From Mayfieldus sp963772265 (lineage in GTDB: Bacteria; Actinomycetota; Thermoleophilia; Solirubrobacterales; 70-9), in NCBI GenBank assembly GCA_963772265.1, contig CAVYWS010000005.1, positions 434,001 through 498,000 of the forward strand: a DNA stretch of 64,000 bases, given 5' to 3'. Below the pieces are notes generated by a model. That model ran no database searches. It saw only the letters and a list, made by a program, of their open reading frames with translations, and was not told where the DNA came from. Below are positions 8,580-16,920 of the stretch, in pieces; position 1 is the stretch's first letter, and the number at the start of each line of letters is the position of its first letter. Made by a program: the position numbers and the translations under genes.

Positions 8580-8890
8580 TGGGCGACTCGGCGCTCTCCC
8601 TGTGGTCGCAGGACTCCTATCTCTCGATCGCGTCGAAGGGCTCGGTGCTCTCGGTCGGCTCGGTGGGTTCGTTCGCGTCCATCGGCTCGATCGGATCGGC
8701 GGCATCCGGCTTCTCGGTCGCCTCGGCGGCCTCGTTCGGCTCGGTGATGTCGGCGGCCAGCCGCGGCTCGGTGATGTCGGCCTCCCGGCACGGCGCGATC
8801 ATGGGCGAACGCGACGCCCGCGCGGGCTGGATCGCGGTCGGGGCGCTGGCCGGGGCGGGCCTGCTGCTGGTCGCCTGGGCGGCCCGATAG
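8579..8890 (+). CDS. Period-3 serine repeat protein with C-terminal membrane helix
   Basis: 103 residues. Serine occupies every third position from residue 4 to 67, 22 times without interruption, with small or hydrophobic residues between (e.g. GSVLSVGSVGSFASIGSIGS). This is followed by a basic/polar linker and one membrane helix, WIAVGALAGAGLLLVAW, near the C-terminus. I recall similar Ser-Gly repeat proteins in other actinobacteria but no assigned function. The regularity suggests a solenoid or extended three-fold structure presented at the membrane. ATG overlaps the gatB stop. Confidence 0.75.
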   Translation: MGDSALSLWSQDSYLSIASKGSVLSVGSVGSFASIGSIGSAASGFSVASAASFGSVMSAASRGSVMSASRHGAIMGERDARAGWIAVGALAGAGLLLVAWAAR

Positions 8891-8904
8891 TTACTCCAGA
8901 CACT

Positions 8905-8923
8905 TTGTAACAATCTGTTACAA
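8905..8923. promoter_or_regulatory. Palindromic operator upstream of ndh
   Basis: TTGTAAC-aatct-GTTACAA is a perfect 7-bp inverted repeat, in an AT-rich patch of a GC-rich genome. It lies where the -35 region of the ndh promoter would be (-10 at 8932-8937), so a bound regulator would block or assist polymerase. The outer TTGT/ACAA recalls Rex-type redox operators, but the centre differs, so the regulator is unassigned. Confidence 0.6.
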
Positions 8924-8931
8924 GAGCGTGC

Positions 8932-8937
8932 TTTACT
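8932..8937 (+). promoter_or_regulatory. -10 box of ndh (leaderless)
   Basis: TTTACT followed by 6 nt and the ATG at 8944; no Shine-Dalgarno. Confidence 0.5.
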
Positions 8938-8943
8938 GGATGC

Positions 8944-10260
8944 ATGGCCTGGAACGTCGTCATCGCCGGTGGTGGGTTCGGTGGCGCGAGCGCCGCCCGT
9001 CAGCTCGAGCGTCTGCTGCCCAAGCAGTCGGCGCGGATGATGCTCGTCAACGACGTCAACTTCCTGCTCTACACGCCGTTTCTGCCCGAGGCCGCCGCCG
9101 GGACGTTGGAGCCTCGCCACGTCGTCACGCCGCTGCGCGACATCCTCCGCCGCACCTACCTGCGCCTCGGAGCGATCACCGCCCACGATCCGGCTTCGCG
9201 CACGGTCGAGATCAAAAACCACGAGGGCGAAGTGGCGGAGATCCGCTACGACGCCCTGCTGCTCGCCCTGGGCTCGGTCTCGCGGGTGCTGCCGGTCCCG
9301 GGGCTGGACCGCCATGCGATCGGCTTCAAGAGCCTCGCCGACGCGATCTGGCTGCGCAACCACGTGATCGAGACGCTGGAGGCGGCGAACGACACCGAGG
9401 ATCCGGCCCGTCGCGAAGAGCTCCTCACATACGTCTTCGTCGGCGGCGGCTACGCCGGCCTGGAGGCGCTGGCCGAGCTTCAGGACTTCGCCGCCGACGC
9501 GATGGAGCGCTACCCGCGGGCCCGGCTTCACGGGATGCGCTGGGTGCTGGTCGAGGCGACCGACCGGGTGCTTCCCGAGACACCGCTGGAGCTGGCCGAG
9601 TACGCGGTGCGCGAGCTGCGCGGACGCGGGATCGACATCCGGCTCGGTACGACCCTGGATGAGGTGACCGCCACCAGCGCCAGGCTTTCGACCGGCGAGA
9701 CGCTGGCGACCCGGACCGTCGTCTGGACCGCTGGCGTCGCGCCGCACCCGAGCCTGCGCACCCTCTCCGTGCCGCTCGACGAGCGCGGACGCGTCCCCGT
9801 CGACAGCCATCTGAAGGTCGAGGGACTGGAGCGGGTCTGGGCGATCGGCGACTGCGCCGCGGTTCCCGATCCCGAGGGCGGCACGGTCGGCGGGACCGCC
9901 CAGCAGGCGGTCCGCCAGGGACCGGCGGCCGCTCGCAACATCGCCGCCGAGCTCGGGGTTGGGACCGCGCAGCCTTTCCAGTACCGCGACTTTGCGTCCT
10001 TCGTCAACCTGGGCCGCTACAAGGCCGTGGGATTGATCGGGAACCGCAAGTTCCGTGGCTTCCCGGCCTGGTGGATGGCGCGCACCTACCACATGAGCCA
10101 GATCCCGGGGGTTGCCCGCAAGGTTCGCGCGGTGCTCGACTGGACGGTCAGCCTGCCCTTCGAGCGCGACCTCGCCGAGGTGGGCTCGATCGGCCATCCG
10201 CGGCCGCTGACCGACGAGGCCTACCAGCACGGCGGCAGCCACCGGCCGATCGAGCGCTAG
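8944..10260 (+). CDS. Type II NADH dehydrogenase (NDH-2), FAD-dependent
   Basis: 438 residues. N-terminal FAD motif VVIAGGGFGGASAARQLE, a second Rossmann motif YVFVGGGYAGLEALAEL for NADH at about residue 163, and the FAD-contacting VWAIGDCAAVP near residue 300. A C-terminal segment with WWMARTYHM and a basic amphipathic stretch is the usual membrane-surface anchor of NDH-2. It passes electrons from NADH to menaquinone without pumping protons, and the menaquinone genes are 11 kb downstream. A palindrome directly upstream implies transcriptional control. Confidence 0.9.
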   Translation: MAWNVVIAGGGFGGASAARQLERLLPKQSARMMLVNDVNFLLYTPFLPEAAAGTLEPRHVVTPLRDILRRTYLRLGAITAHDPASRTVEIKNHEGEVAEIRYDALLLALGSVSRVLPVPGLDRHAIGFKSLADAIWLRNHVIETLEAANDTEDPARREELLTYVFVGGGYAGLEALAELQDFAADAMERYPRARLHGMRWVLVEATDRVLPETPLELAEYAVRELRGRGIDIRLGTTLDEVTATSARLSTGETLATRTVVWTAGVAPHPSLRTLSVPLDERGRVPVDSHLKVEGLERVWAIGDCAAVPDPEGGTVGGTAQQAVRQGPAAARNIAAELGVGTAQPFQYRDFASFVNLGRYKAVGLIGNRKFRGFPAWWMARTYHMSQIPGVARKVRAVLDWTVSLPFERDLAEVGSIGHPRPLTDEAYQHGGSHRPIER

Positions 10261-10289
10261 CCGCCGCCCTCGCCCGCGACAATGGGGGC

Positions 10290-10574
10290 GTGGAGTATCA
10301 GTGGTTCTTCGCCGCCGGCATCGGCGCCGCGATCGCGACCGCGTTCGTCGGCCGCGCCAAGGGCAGCTCGTTCTTCCTCTGGCTGCTGATCGGACTCGTC
10401 CTGCCGTTCATCGGCCTCGTCGCGGCCCTGCTCTACCGCTTCGAGCAGGCCGAGCCGGAGCGCCGCTGCCCGCGCTGCGGCCGCATCGTCAAGCTCTACG
10501 TCCAGGTCTGCCCGACCTGCGGCGAGGACCTCTATCTCCCGGATCCGTCCGAGGTGCGCCAGCCGGAGGTCTAG
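10290..10574 (+). CDS. Small membrane protein with C-terminal zinc ribbon
   Basis: 94 residues from GTG 10290. Two hydrophobic segments (WFFAAGIGAAIATAFV and FFLWLLIGLVLPFIGLVAAL) are followed by a zinc-ribbon with CPRCG and CPTCG spaced 18 residues apart. A GACAAT box lies 6 nt upstream of the start, again without Shine-Dalgarno. Family and role unknown; ribbons of this type on membrane anchors often occur in actinobacterial hypothetical proteins. Confidence 0.7.
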   Translation: MEYQWFFAAGIGAAIATAFVGRAKGSSFFLWLLIGLVLPFIGLVAALLYRFEQAEPERRCPRCGRIVKLYVQVCPTCGEDLYLPDPSEVRQPEV

Positions 10575-10997
10575 CGCCGGTTTGCGCCCGCTTCCCGAAA
10601 CTTAGGGAACGGGAGTAGAGTGGTTGGGCTGGCACCGCGGGAACATCAACCGCAGTCCGGCCGACTCACTCGCCCGCCGGGCTTTCCTCTTCCTTTCGTG
10701 CGACCCGCTACAGAGGGCACGGAAGGCAATAGGTCCACTTGAACAGCAGCAAGCTGTCCCAACGGGCAGCACGCGGGCGCGGCGAGCTTCATCGCGCCAG
10801 GCGCGACCGCCAGGTCACCCACACGGTCGCAGCGCGTCGCCGCCCCAGGGGGCGAAGCTGGATCAACGGCCTGGAGGTCGGTGGCACCGATGCTCGATAC
10901 ATGCATCTCGAGCACCCCTCTGACTAGCTCCGCACTTGCACCAACAGACTTGGCTTGACGGCGACGTCAAGAAACCCCCAAAGAAGGGACTACAGCA
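10575..10997. other. Intergenic region without a supported gene
   Basis: 423 bp. Reading frames here are Arg/Ala-rich shadows with no start signal. Two structures are visible: TTCCC-8 nt-GGGAA near 10592-10609 and CTTGACG-gcga-CGTCAAG at 10954-10971, 27 bp before the next gene. Confidence 0.5.
10954..10971. promoter_or_regulatory. Inverted repeat upstream of the SnoaL-like gene
   Basis: CTTGACG and CGTCAAG form perfect 7-bp arms around GCGA. Position just upstream of the ATG at 10998 fits a repressor site or a 5' UTR hairpin. Confidence 0.4.
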
Positions 10998-11372
10998 ATG
11001 GCAGTACAAGAGAACAAGCAAGCCGCGCAAGACGCATATGCGGCGTTCAGTAGCGGCGACGCAGAGGGCGCAATGCGCGACATCGACGATTCGATCGAGT
11101 GGACGGTCCGCGGCGACAACGCGCTGACCGGCACCTACAACGGCAAGAAAGAAGTCGGCGAGTTGTGGGCGAAGTTCATGAGCAAGGACTTCAGCAACAA
11201 GCCGCATGACTTCGTCGCCGAAGGCGACAAGGTCATCGCACTGACCACGGTCCAGCTCGAAGGCGAGTCGAGCGAGGGCGCCGACGTGCTCACCTACAAC
11301 GGCGAGGGCAAGCTCGTCGCGTTCGAGACGCTCGGAGACGTGACAGTGCCCAACCGGGTGTTCGCCAAGTAG
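10998..11372 (+). CDS. SnoaL/NTF2-like protein
   Basis: 124 residues. The N-terminal helix with AAFSSGDAEGAMRDIDDSIEW, then WTVRG...LTGTYNGKKEVGELWAKF, is the layout of SnoaL-like (NTF2-fold) proteins, which include ketosteroid-isomerase-type enzymes and many orphan ligand-binding proteins. An AAGAAGGGA purine stretch precedes the ATG at a short distance. Codon use is slightly less GC-rich than the neighbours. Substrate unknown. Confidence 0.75.
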   Translation: MAVQENKQAAQDAYAAFSSGDAEGAMRDIDDSIEWTVRGDNALTGTYNGKKEVGELWAKFMSKDFSNKPHDFVAEGDKVIALTTVQLEGESSEGADVLTYNGEGKLVAFETLGDVTVPNRVFAK

Positions 11373-11396
11373 ATCTGCCGCACGTGAACCGGACAG

Positions 11397-11431
11397 CTTC
11401 TGCCGTTGAATCGAGGCGGCAGAAGTTGTTT
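11397..11431 (+). terminator. Rho-independent-like terminator
   Basis: CTTCTGCCG (11397-11405) and CGGCAGAAG (11417-11425) form a perfect 9-bp stem with an 11-nt loop, followed by TTGTTT. It follows the SnoaL-like gene stop by 24 bp. Confidence 0.6.
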
Positions 11432-11512
11432 GGCGGTACCGCAGCCCCGCATTAGGCTCCGCTCTTGCCGGGCGGGAAGCCCCAACGCAAGCGAATGACA
11501 AGGAGGTCGGCT

Positions 11513-11797
11513 ATGTACGCACGTGTCGTCAGATTCACCGACGTGACCCCGGATGGCATCGCCAAGGTCGTCTCCCGGGTCGAGGAGTCCGGCGGGCCCC
11601 CGCCCGGCGTGGACTCGACCGGGATGAAGCTGTTCTACGACGAATCGCAGGGAACCGCGATCTTCGTCGGGTTCTTCGAGAGCGAGGAGAAGCTGCGCGA
11701 CGCGAACGAGGTGTTCGACCAGATGGACGCTTCGGAGACCCCCGGCACCCGCGCCTCGATCGACCAGTGCGAGGTCAAGCTCGAGCGCGACGTGTGA
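11513..11797 (+). CDS. Small dimeric alpha/beta-barrel-like (ABM-type) protein
   Basis: 94 residues from ATG 11513, supported by AAGGAGG at 11500-11506. Begins MYARVVRFTDVTPDGIAKVV and contains FYDESQGTAIFVGFFESEEKL, the pattern of ferredoxin-like antibiotic-monooxygenase/EthD-type domains. No catalytic residue can be assigned. Probably a single gene: terminators or convergent genes bound it on both sides. Confidence 0.65.
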   Translation: MYARVVRFTDVTPDGIAKVVSRVEESGGPPPGVDSTGMKLFYDESQGTAIFVGFFESEEKLRDANEVFDQMDASETPGTRASIDQCEVKLERDV

Positions 11798-11813
11798 ACG
11801 AGAGCGCTGCGCC

Positions 11814-12881
11814 CTAGCGCAGCCAGGTACGCACGATCGCGTTGGCGAAGCCCATGCCGTAGCGGATCACCGCCGGCTTCTTCGAGTGGCCGTGGAGGCG
11901 CTTGACCACAGTTACCGGAACCTCCTCGGCCGGGATGCCGCGCTTGATCGCCTCGATCAGGAACTCGGAGGTGTGGAACTGCTCCTGGCGCAGGACGACC
12001 TGCGGCAGCACGCTGGCGCGGACCGCGCGGTAGCCGTTGGAGCAGTCGGTGACGTGGGTGCGGGTGATCAGCGACACGGTGCGGTTGAAGAAGACGATCC
12101 CGAGCTCGCGCGAGAGCTGCCCGCGCTCGGAGTCGCCGAGGACCCGCGAGCCGTGGGCGACGTCGACCTTTCCGCTCAGCACCGGCTCGACCAGCCGCTC
12201 CATCTCCGACGGCAGGTGCTGCCCGTCGGCGTCGAGGGTGACGACGATCTCCGCACCGGAGTCGGCGAGCAGCCGGTAGCCGGTCCGCAGGGCTGCGCCG
12301 CCTCCGCGGTTGATCACGTGGCGGGCGACCGCGGCTCCGTGCTCGGCGGCGACGTCACCGGTCGCCGTCGCGGGAGCCGTCGTCCACCACCAGCACCGCG
12401 GTCTCGCGTCCGCAGACCTCGGCCGGGATCCGGTCCAGCACGTGGCCGACGTTTTCGGCCTCGTTGTAGGCCGGGACCAGCACCGCCACCTTGCCCTCGA
12501 ACCGCTGCGGCAGCCCGGCGTTACGAAATTCCTCCCAGGCCAGACCCTCGAGCACCGCCGAGAGCTCGCGCGATTGCGCCCCGCCTGCGAAAGCGCCCGC
12601 AGGATGAGCAGGAAGAGGATGAAGATCGCGAACACCGCGAGGCCGAGGATGCGGCCTCCGTTGCCGCGCTTGAACGAGAAGGCCTCCAGCAGCCGGTCGG
12701 TGATCTCGGTGCCGGAGACGATCGCGAGGCCGAGCGCGACCAGGATCAGGATCAGCACGTCGGCGTTGCGCAGGGTGCGGCGGCGCACGATCGCGAAGCC
12801 GAGGATGCAGGCCGCGGCGATCAGGCCGGCGGCGCGAAGCGCGGTCAGCTCCTCGGGAAACAGGCTCGCCAGCGGGGTCAT
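11814..12881 (-). CDS. DUF2304-glycosyltransferase family 2 fusion, polyprenyl-phosphate sugar synthase type (two frameshifts)
   Basis: ATG 12881 overlaps the upstream stop (ATGA). The first ~100 residues are a DUF2304 membrane domain (helices around LIAAACILGFAIV and LAVFAIFILFLLIL). Adding one G to the GGGG run near 12580 joins this to SRELSAVLEGLAW and the GT2 domain: VAVLVPAYNEAENV, VVDDGSRDGTGD (after removing one base near 12357), TLDADGQHLPSEM and the C-terminal GHSKKP region. About 355 residues. It should load a sugar onto a polyprenyl phosphate carrier for the adjacent GT39-like transferases. DUF2304 and GT2 are usually separate neighbours, so the fusion depends on the indel repair. 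Confidence 0.8.
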   Translation of the reverse strand: MTPLASLFPEELTALRAAGLIAAACILGFAIVRRRTLRNADVLILILVALGLAIVSGTEITDRLLEAFSFKRGNGGRILGLAVFAIFILFLLILRALSQAGRNRASSRRCSRVWPGRNFVTPGCRSGSRARWRCWSRPTTRPKTSATCWTGSRPRSADARPRCWWWTTAPATATGDVAAEHGAAVARHVINRGGGAALRTGYRLLADSGAEIVVTLDADGQHLPSEMERLVEPVLSGKVDVAHGSRVLGDSERGQLSRELGIVFFNRTVSLITRTHVTDCSNGYRAVRASVLPQVVLRQEQFHTSEFLIEAIKRGIPAEEVPVTVVKRLHGHSKKPAVIRYGMGFANAIVRTWLR

Positions 12882-14219
12882 TCGGCGAGGGAGGATAGGG
12901 AGCGCCCGCGCGCCAGCTGACAGGCCCAGACCAGGCCCGCGGCGGCAAGCGGGATCACCAACGTCATCAGCACCTCGTTGCGGCGCGTGCTGGCGAGGCT
13001 GACCGCCCCGATCGCGGTGATCAGGCCGATCGGGATCGCGTAGAGCGGCGAGATCCCACCAGCGCCGCCGCCAGGCGAGGGCCGCCAGCCCGCCGAGCCC
13101 GAAGGCGACCAGCAGAAGCTGGGCGGCGCGTCCGGCGACGCCGGTCATCGCCACGCCCTGGTCCCACATCCGGCCCGTCTTGCGCGCCAGCATCCCGAGG
13201 TAGGCGAAGGTGTGGTGGCGCAGGTCCTCGGAGAGCTGCTTGCGGCCGGCCTTGCCGAGTGCCGCGTCGCGGTTGAGGTCGGGGTAGCGGGAGGCGACGC
13301 GATTGAACAGCGGGGTCGGGTTGACGCGGTCGAGCTGCGGAGACCCCGGCTCCAGCGAGCGGCCCTGGTAGCGCTCGACCAGCTCCGCCTTGACCCGCTG
13401 GTAGTCGCCGTCGGCTGAGAGCGAGGTGCCGACGTAAAGAGCCTTGCCGCCGCCGGTCGAGATCGGGACGAAGCGGTCGAGGCTGACCAGGTTGTGCACG
13501 GTCCAGGGCACGATCGGGATCAGAAAGCCGGCGATCAGCAGCGCCGCGGCGGCGACTCCCCGGCGCAGGTCTGCCGCCTGGGCCACGGAGACCAGCGCCG
13601 CCAGCGCGAACGCGACGCCGACCAGCAGATACTCGGGGCGGATCAGCGCCGTGAGGCCGAACAGGAAGCCTGGCAGCAGCCAGGCCCACGGCGACTCCCG
13701 CTCCCTCGCCCAGAGGAATGCGAGCACCGCGGCCGGCAGGGTGAAGATCGCCGGCGGCTCGGAGAGCAGGGCGCCGTTGGAGTGGATGAAGGAGGGATAG
13801 ACCGCGGCGGCGCCCGCCGCCAGCAGCCCGGCGCCGGTCCCCGCCAGCCGCCTGCCGAGCAGGTAGACGACGACGATCATCGCCGCCCCGAGCAGCGCCG
13901 CGACCAGCCGCGCGGCGTTGTCGCGGACGCCGCCGGTCAGGTAGTAGACGCCGGCGTAGAGCAGCGGCCCGCCGGGTGACCAGTCGCTGGCGTCGTGGAA
14001 GCTCGGGCCGCCATATGTGCCGTCGACGTAGAGCGACTTCGAGAGCGAGAAGTAGGCGCGGGCATCGTCGCCGGGATGGTCGAGCGGGTCGAGCGCGCGG
14101 TGGGCGCGCAGGCCGAAGCCGACCGCGACGATCAGCGCCAGGACGACCAGCGTTCGGGTGCCGTGGCGTTCGACCACGTCGCCGAATCGGCGTCGCAGCG
14201 AGGTTCCGCCGTCGCTCAC
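12878..14219 (-). CDS. GT39-like membrane glycosyltransferase (ArnT/PMT type), second copy, frameshifted
   Basis: GTG 14219 overlaps the stop of the paralogue upstream. About 447 residues with a first helix (LVVLALIVAVGFGLRAH), the DD-containing loop PLDHPGDDARAYF that carries the catalytic acidic residue in the GT-C fold, and eight or more further hydrophobic helices, plus the shared motif FVPISTGGGKALYVGT. One extra base near 13057 shifts the frame; the true C-terminus is PLYAIPIGLITAIGAV...RGRSLSSLAE. It would transfer a sugar from a lipid-phosphate donor on the outer face of the membrane. Confidence 0.85.
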
Positions 14220-15583
14220 GGAGCACCTGGCTCGCGCAGCGTCCGAGCCCGCTCGACCAGCCAGCCGACCCCGACCCCGGCCAGGGCGGCGATCGCCGGC
14301 AGGATCACCAGGACCCGCCGCGGCGAGGCGATCAGAAGGGCGCTGGTCAGGGTCACCCCGAGCAGCAGCAGCGCGATCGGCACCGCCTCCCAGCGCCGCC
14401 GCAGCGCCAGCACCGCGAGGCCGAGCAGGCAGAGGACGGCGAGAGCCTTCTGTGCCGCCTTCCAGCCGTTCGACTTCATGATCTTGCGCGGGCCCTCGCG
14501 CCAGGCCCGGTAGGCCTTGCGGGCCAGCATCGCGCCGAAGTCGGAAGCGTGGTCGGAGAGGTCCCGGTCGAGGTTGTCGCGCCCCATTCGGGCCAGGGCG
14601 GTGTCGGTCGGCACGCCGGGATGCGCTCGCGCGGCCAGCACCGCGAGCAGGGTGTCGAGCCGCGTGTCAAGCGGCGCCTGGGCGAGCTGGCGCCGCAGCA
14701 CGGAGTGGTCGGCCATCAGCTGCTCGCGCAGGCGCGGGCCGTCGCCGTCGGCAGGCAGGTAGGTGCCGACGTAGAGGGCCTTTCCGCCCCCGGTCGATAC
14801 CGGGACGAAGCGATCGAGGACGTTCGCGTTGCGAATCGTCCAGGGTGCGATCGGGAGGACGAAGGCGACGAGCATCACCGCCGCCGCGGCGAGCCCGGGC
14901 CTCCAGGCTCCGTCGAGCCAGCCGACCCTGAAGCCGGCGACGAGCCCGAGGCCGATACCGAGTGGCAGGTACTCCGGCCGGACCATCGTCAGCAGCCCGA
15001 GCAGCAGGCCGGGCAGGGACCAGGCCCAGGGCCCACGCTCGTCGTCGCCGGCCCAGAGGAAGGCGAGCAGCGAGCCGGCGAGCAGCATCACCGCGAGGGG
15101 CTCGGTCATCAGCATTCCCTGGTACTGGAGCAGCGCCGGATAGCCGGCGACGACCAGCCCCGCGATCAGCCCGGCCCACGGCCCGGAGAGCCGGTTGCCG
15201 ATCAAAAACGCGAAGAGGACCGCGAGCGTGCCGAGCAGCGCCAGCACGATCCTCGCCAGCTCCAGGTGCACGCCGCCGCTGAGCTCGTAGATGCCGGCGA
15301 CGAACAGGGGCAGGCCGGGCGAGTAGTTGCTCGGCTCCTGGAGGTGGGTTCGGAAGCCGCCCTCTTCGAATTTGCCGTTGAGATAGAGGTTCTTGGCGAT
15401 CCGCGCGTAGCCGATCGAGTCCGGCTCCTGGGGGCGCTGGGGATCGAGCGCGAAGCCGACCCGCAGGCCGCCGGCGAAGAGCATCAGCGTGACCAGCGCA
15501 GTGAGCCAGGCGGGGCTGAGCTCTCGAATCGCGCCCTGCCGGGGTCGCTCGGGCGCGTCCCTCTCCTCAGTCGCCCGGTACAT
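14216..15583 (-). CDS. GT39-like membrane glycosyltransferase, first copy
   Basis: 455 residues, frame intact. Start ATG 15583 (MYRATEERDAPERP) is set by a TAGCAT box 7 nt upstream; longer frames run into the divergent sqdB. GT-C topology: first helix VTLMLFAGGLRVGFAL, then DPQRPQEPDSIGYARIAK with the acidic first-loop motif, multiple helices, and FVPVSTGGGKALYVGTYLPA, nearly identical to the neighbouring paralogue. The tandem pair plus GT2 form an overlapping three-gene operon that probably builds a surface glycan. Confidence 0.88.
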   Translation of the reverse strand: MYRATEERDAPERPRQGAIRELSPAWLTALVTLMLFAGGLRVGFALDPQRPQEPDSIGYARIAKNLYLNGKFEEGGFRTHLQEPSNYSPGLPLFVAGIYELSGGVHLELARIVLALLGTLAVLFAFLIGNRLSGPWAGLIAGLVVAGYPALLQYQGMLMTEPLAVMLLAGSLLAFLWAGDDERGPWAWSLPGLLLGLLTMVRPEYLPLGIGLGLVAGFRVGWLDGAWRPGLAAAAVMLVAFVLPIAPWTIRNANVLDRFVPVSTGGGKALYVGTYLPADGDGPRLREQLMADHSVLRRQLAQAPLDTRLDTLLAVLAARAHPGVPTDTALARMGRDNLDRDLSDHASDFGAMLARKAYRAWREGPRKIMKSNGWKAAQKALAVLCLLGLAVLALRRRWEAVPIALLLLGVTLTSALLIASPRRVLVILPAIAALAGVGVGWLVERARTLREPGAP

Positions 15584-15590
15584 CGCGGGG

Positions 15591-15607
15591 ATGCTACGCG
15601 CTACCCT
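15591..15607. promoter_or_regulatory. Divergent leaderless promoters of sqdB and the glycosyltransferase operon
   Basis: Only 33 bp separate the two start codons. TACCCT (15602-15607) lies 9 nt before the sqdB ATG and TAGCAT (complement of 15591-15596) lies 7 nt before ATG 15583. Each mRNA must begin at or next to its start codon. Confidence 0.55.
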
Positions 15608-15616
15608 GCCGCGATT

Positions 15617-16837
15617 ATGCGCGTTCTCGTTCTCGGGGGCGACGGCTATCTGGGATGGCCGACGGCCCTGAGATTCTCGCAGCGCGGCCACGAGGTCGCG
15701 GTGCTCGACAACTTCTCCCGGCGGCGCTGGCACCTTCAGCAGTCGACCGAGTCGCTGATCCCGGTCCTGCCGCTGGAGGAGCGGATCGCCGCCTGGCGCG
15801 ATGCCTCCGGGCATGAGATCGAGTCCTACGTCGGCGACATGGAGGACGGCGACTTCGTCGACCGGGTGATCGCCGAGTACTCGCCCGAGACAGTCGTCCA
15901 CTACGCGGAGCAGTCATCGGCCCCCTACTCGATGCAGTCGCGCGAGACGGCGGTCGAGACCCAGCACAACAACGTGATCGGGACCCTCAACCTGCTGTTC
16001 GCGATCCGCGACCGGGTCCCCGACTGCCACCTGATCAAGCTCGGGACGATGGGCGAGTACGGGACGCCCAACATCGACATCGAGGAGGGCTTCATCGAGA
16101 TCGAGCACAAGGGGCGGCGCGACACCCTGCCGTTCCCCAAGCAGCCCGGCTCGCTCTATCACCTCTCCAAGGTCCACGACTCGCACAACATCCATTTCGC
16201 CTGCCGGATCTGGGGGCTGCGCGCCACCGACCTCAACCAGGGGGTCGTCTACGGGATCGAGACCGAGGAGACCGAGCGCGAGGAGAGGCTCAGCAACCGC
16301 TTCGACTACGACGAGACCTTCGGCACGGTGCTCAACCGCTTCTGCGTGCAGGCGGTGATCGGCCACCCGCTGACCGTCTACGGCAAGGGCGGCCAGACCC
16401 GCGGCTTTCTCAACATCCGCGACACGCTTCAGTGCGTGGAGCTGGCCGCCGACACCCCTGCGGCCCTCGGGCGAGTTCCGGGTCTTCAACCAGTTCACCG
16501 AGCAGTTCAACGTGATGGAGCTCGCCGATCTGGTGCGAAAGTCAGCTGCCGAGCTCGGCCATCAGGTCGAGATCCAGCACTTCCCCAACCCGCGGGTCGA
16601 GATGGAGGAGCACTACTACAACCCCACCCACACCAAGCTCCTCGACCTCGGGCTGCAGCCCCACTTCCTCGGCGAGGAGCTGGTCCGCTCGATGCTGCGG
16701 ATCATCGAGGCCCACAAGCACCGGGTGATCGAGCGCGCGATCGTCCCCCGCACCCGCTGGAAGCCGGGCGAGCTGGAGGGGGAGGCGCTCGGGGGCGCGC
16801 CCGAGGAGTCGGCGCGCTCGACTCGCGCGGCGAGTAG
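15617..16837 (+). CDS. sqdB: UDP-sulfoquinovose synthase (SQD1/SqdB), one-base frameshift
   Basis: Short-chain dehydrogenase fold enzyme making UDP-sulfoquinovose from UDP-glucose and sulfite. N-terminal NAD motif VLVLGGDGYLGWPTALRFS, then VVHYAEQSSAPYSM, the catalytic LGTMGEYGTPNIDIEEGF (Thr and Glu) and YHLSKVHDSHNI (Tyr-x-x-x-Lys), and ATDLNQGVVYG, all diagnostic of SQD1. Deleting one G from 16469-16471 joins LAADTPAALG to EFRVFNQFTEQFNV and gives ~405 residues, the family length. A further indel near the end leaves the stop uncertain (16837 or 16943). Lies divergently from membrane glycosyltransferases rather than beside a recognisable sqdX. Confidence 0.92.
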   Translation: MRVLVLGGDGYLGWPTALRFSQRGHEVAVLDNFSRRRWHLQQSTESLIPVLPLEERIAAWRDASGHEIESYVGDMEDGDFVDRVIAEYSPETVVHYAEQSSAPYSMQSRETAVETQHNNVIGTLNLLFAIRDRVPDCHLIKLGTMGEYGTPNIDIEEGFIEIEHKGRRDTLPFPKQPGSLYHLSKVHDSHNIHFACRIWGLRATDLNQGVVYGIETEETEREERLSNRFDYDETFGTVLNRFCVQAVIGHPLTVYGKGGQTRGFLNIRDTLQCVELAADTPAALGRVPGLQPVHRAVQRDGARRSGAKVSCRARPSGRDPALPQPAGRDGGALLQPHPHQAPRPRAAAPLPRRGAGPLDAADHRGPQAPGDRARDRPPHPLEAGRAGGGGARGRARGVGALDSRGE

Positions 16838-16920
16838 CCGCTCAGGAAGCCTCGACGGCCTGCTTGATCCGCCCCGCGAAGGCGTCCGCGTCCTTGCGCG
16901 CTTGGCGCAGCGCGAATCTC

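Noticed and set aside
11814..14219. Apparent 801-residue minus-strand fusion of a GT39-like protein with GT2
   Set aside because: It arises from indels that join frames. The real genes are separated by an ATGA overlap at 12878-12881.
13976..16837. Apparent 953-codon plus-strand ORF
   Set aside because: Its first 547 codons are the antisense of the two GT39-like genes; only the part from 15617 (sqdB) is coding.
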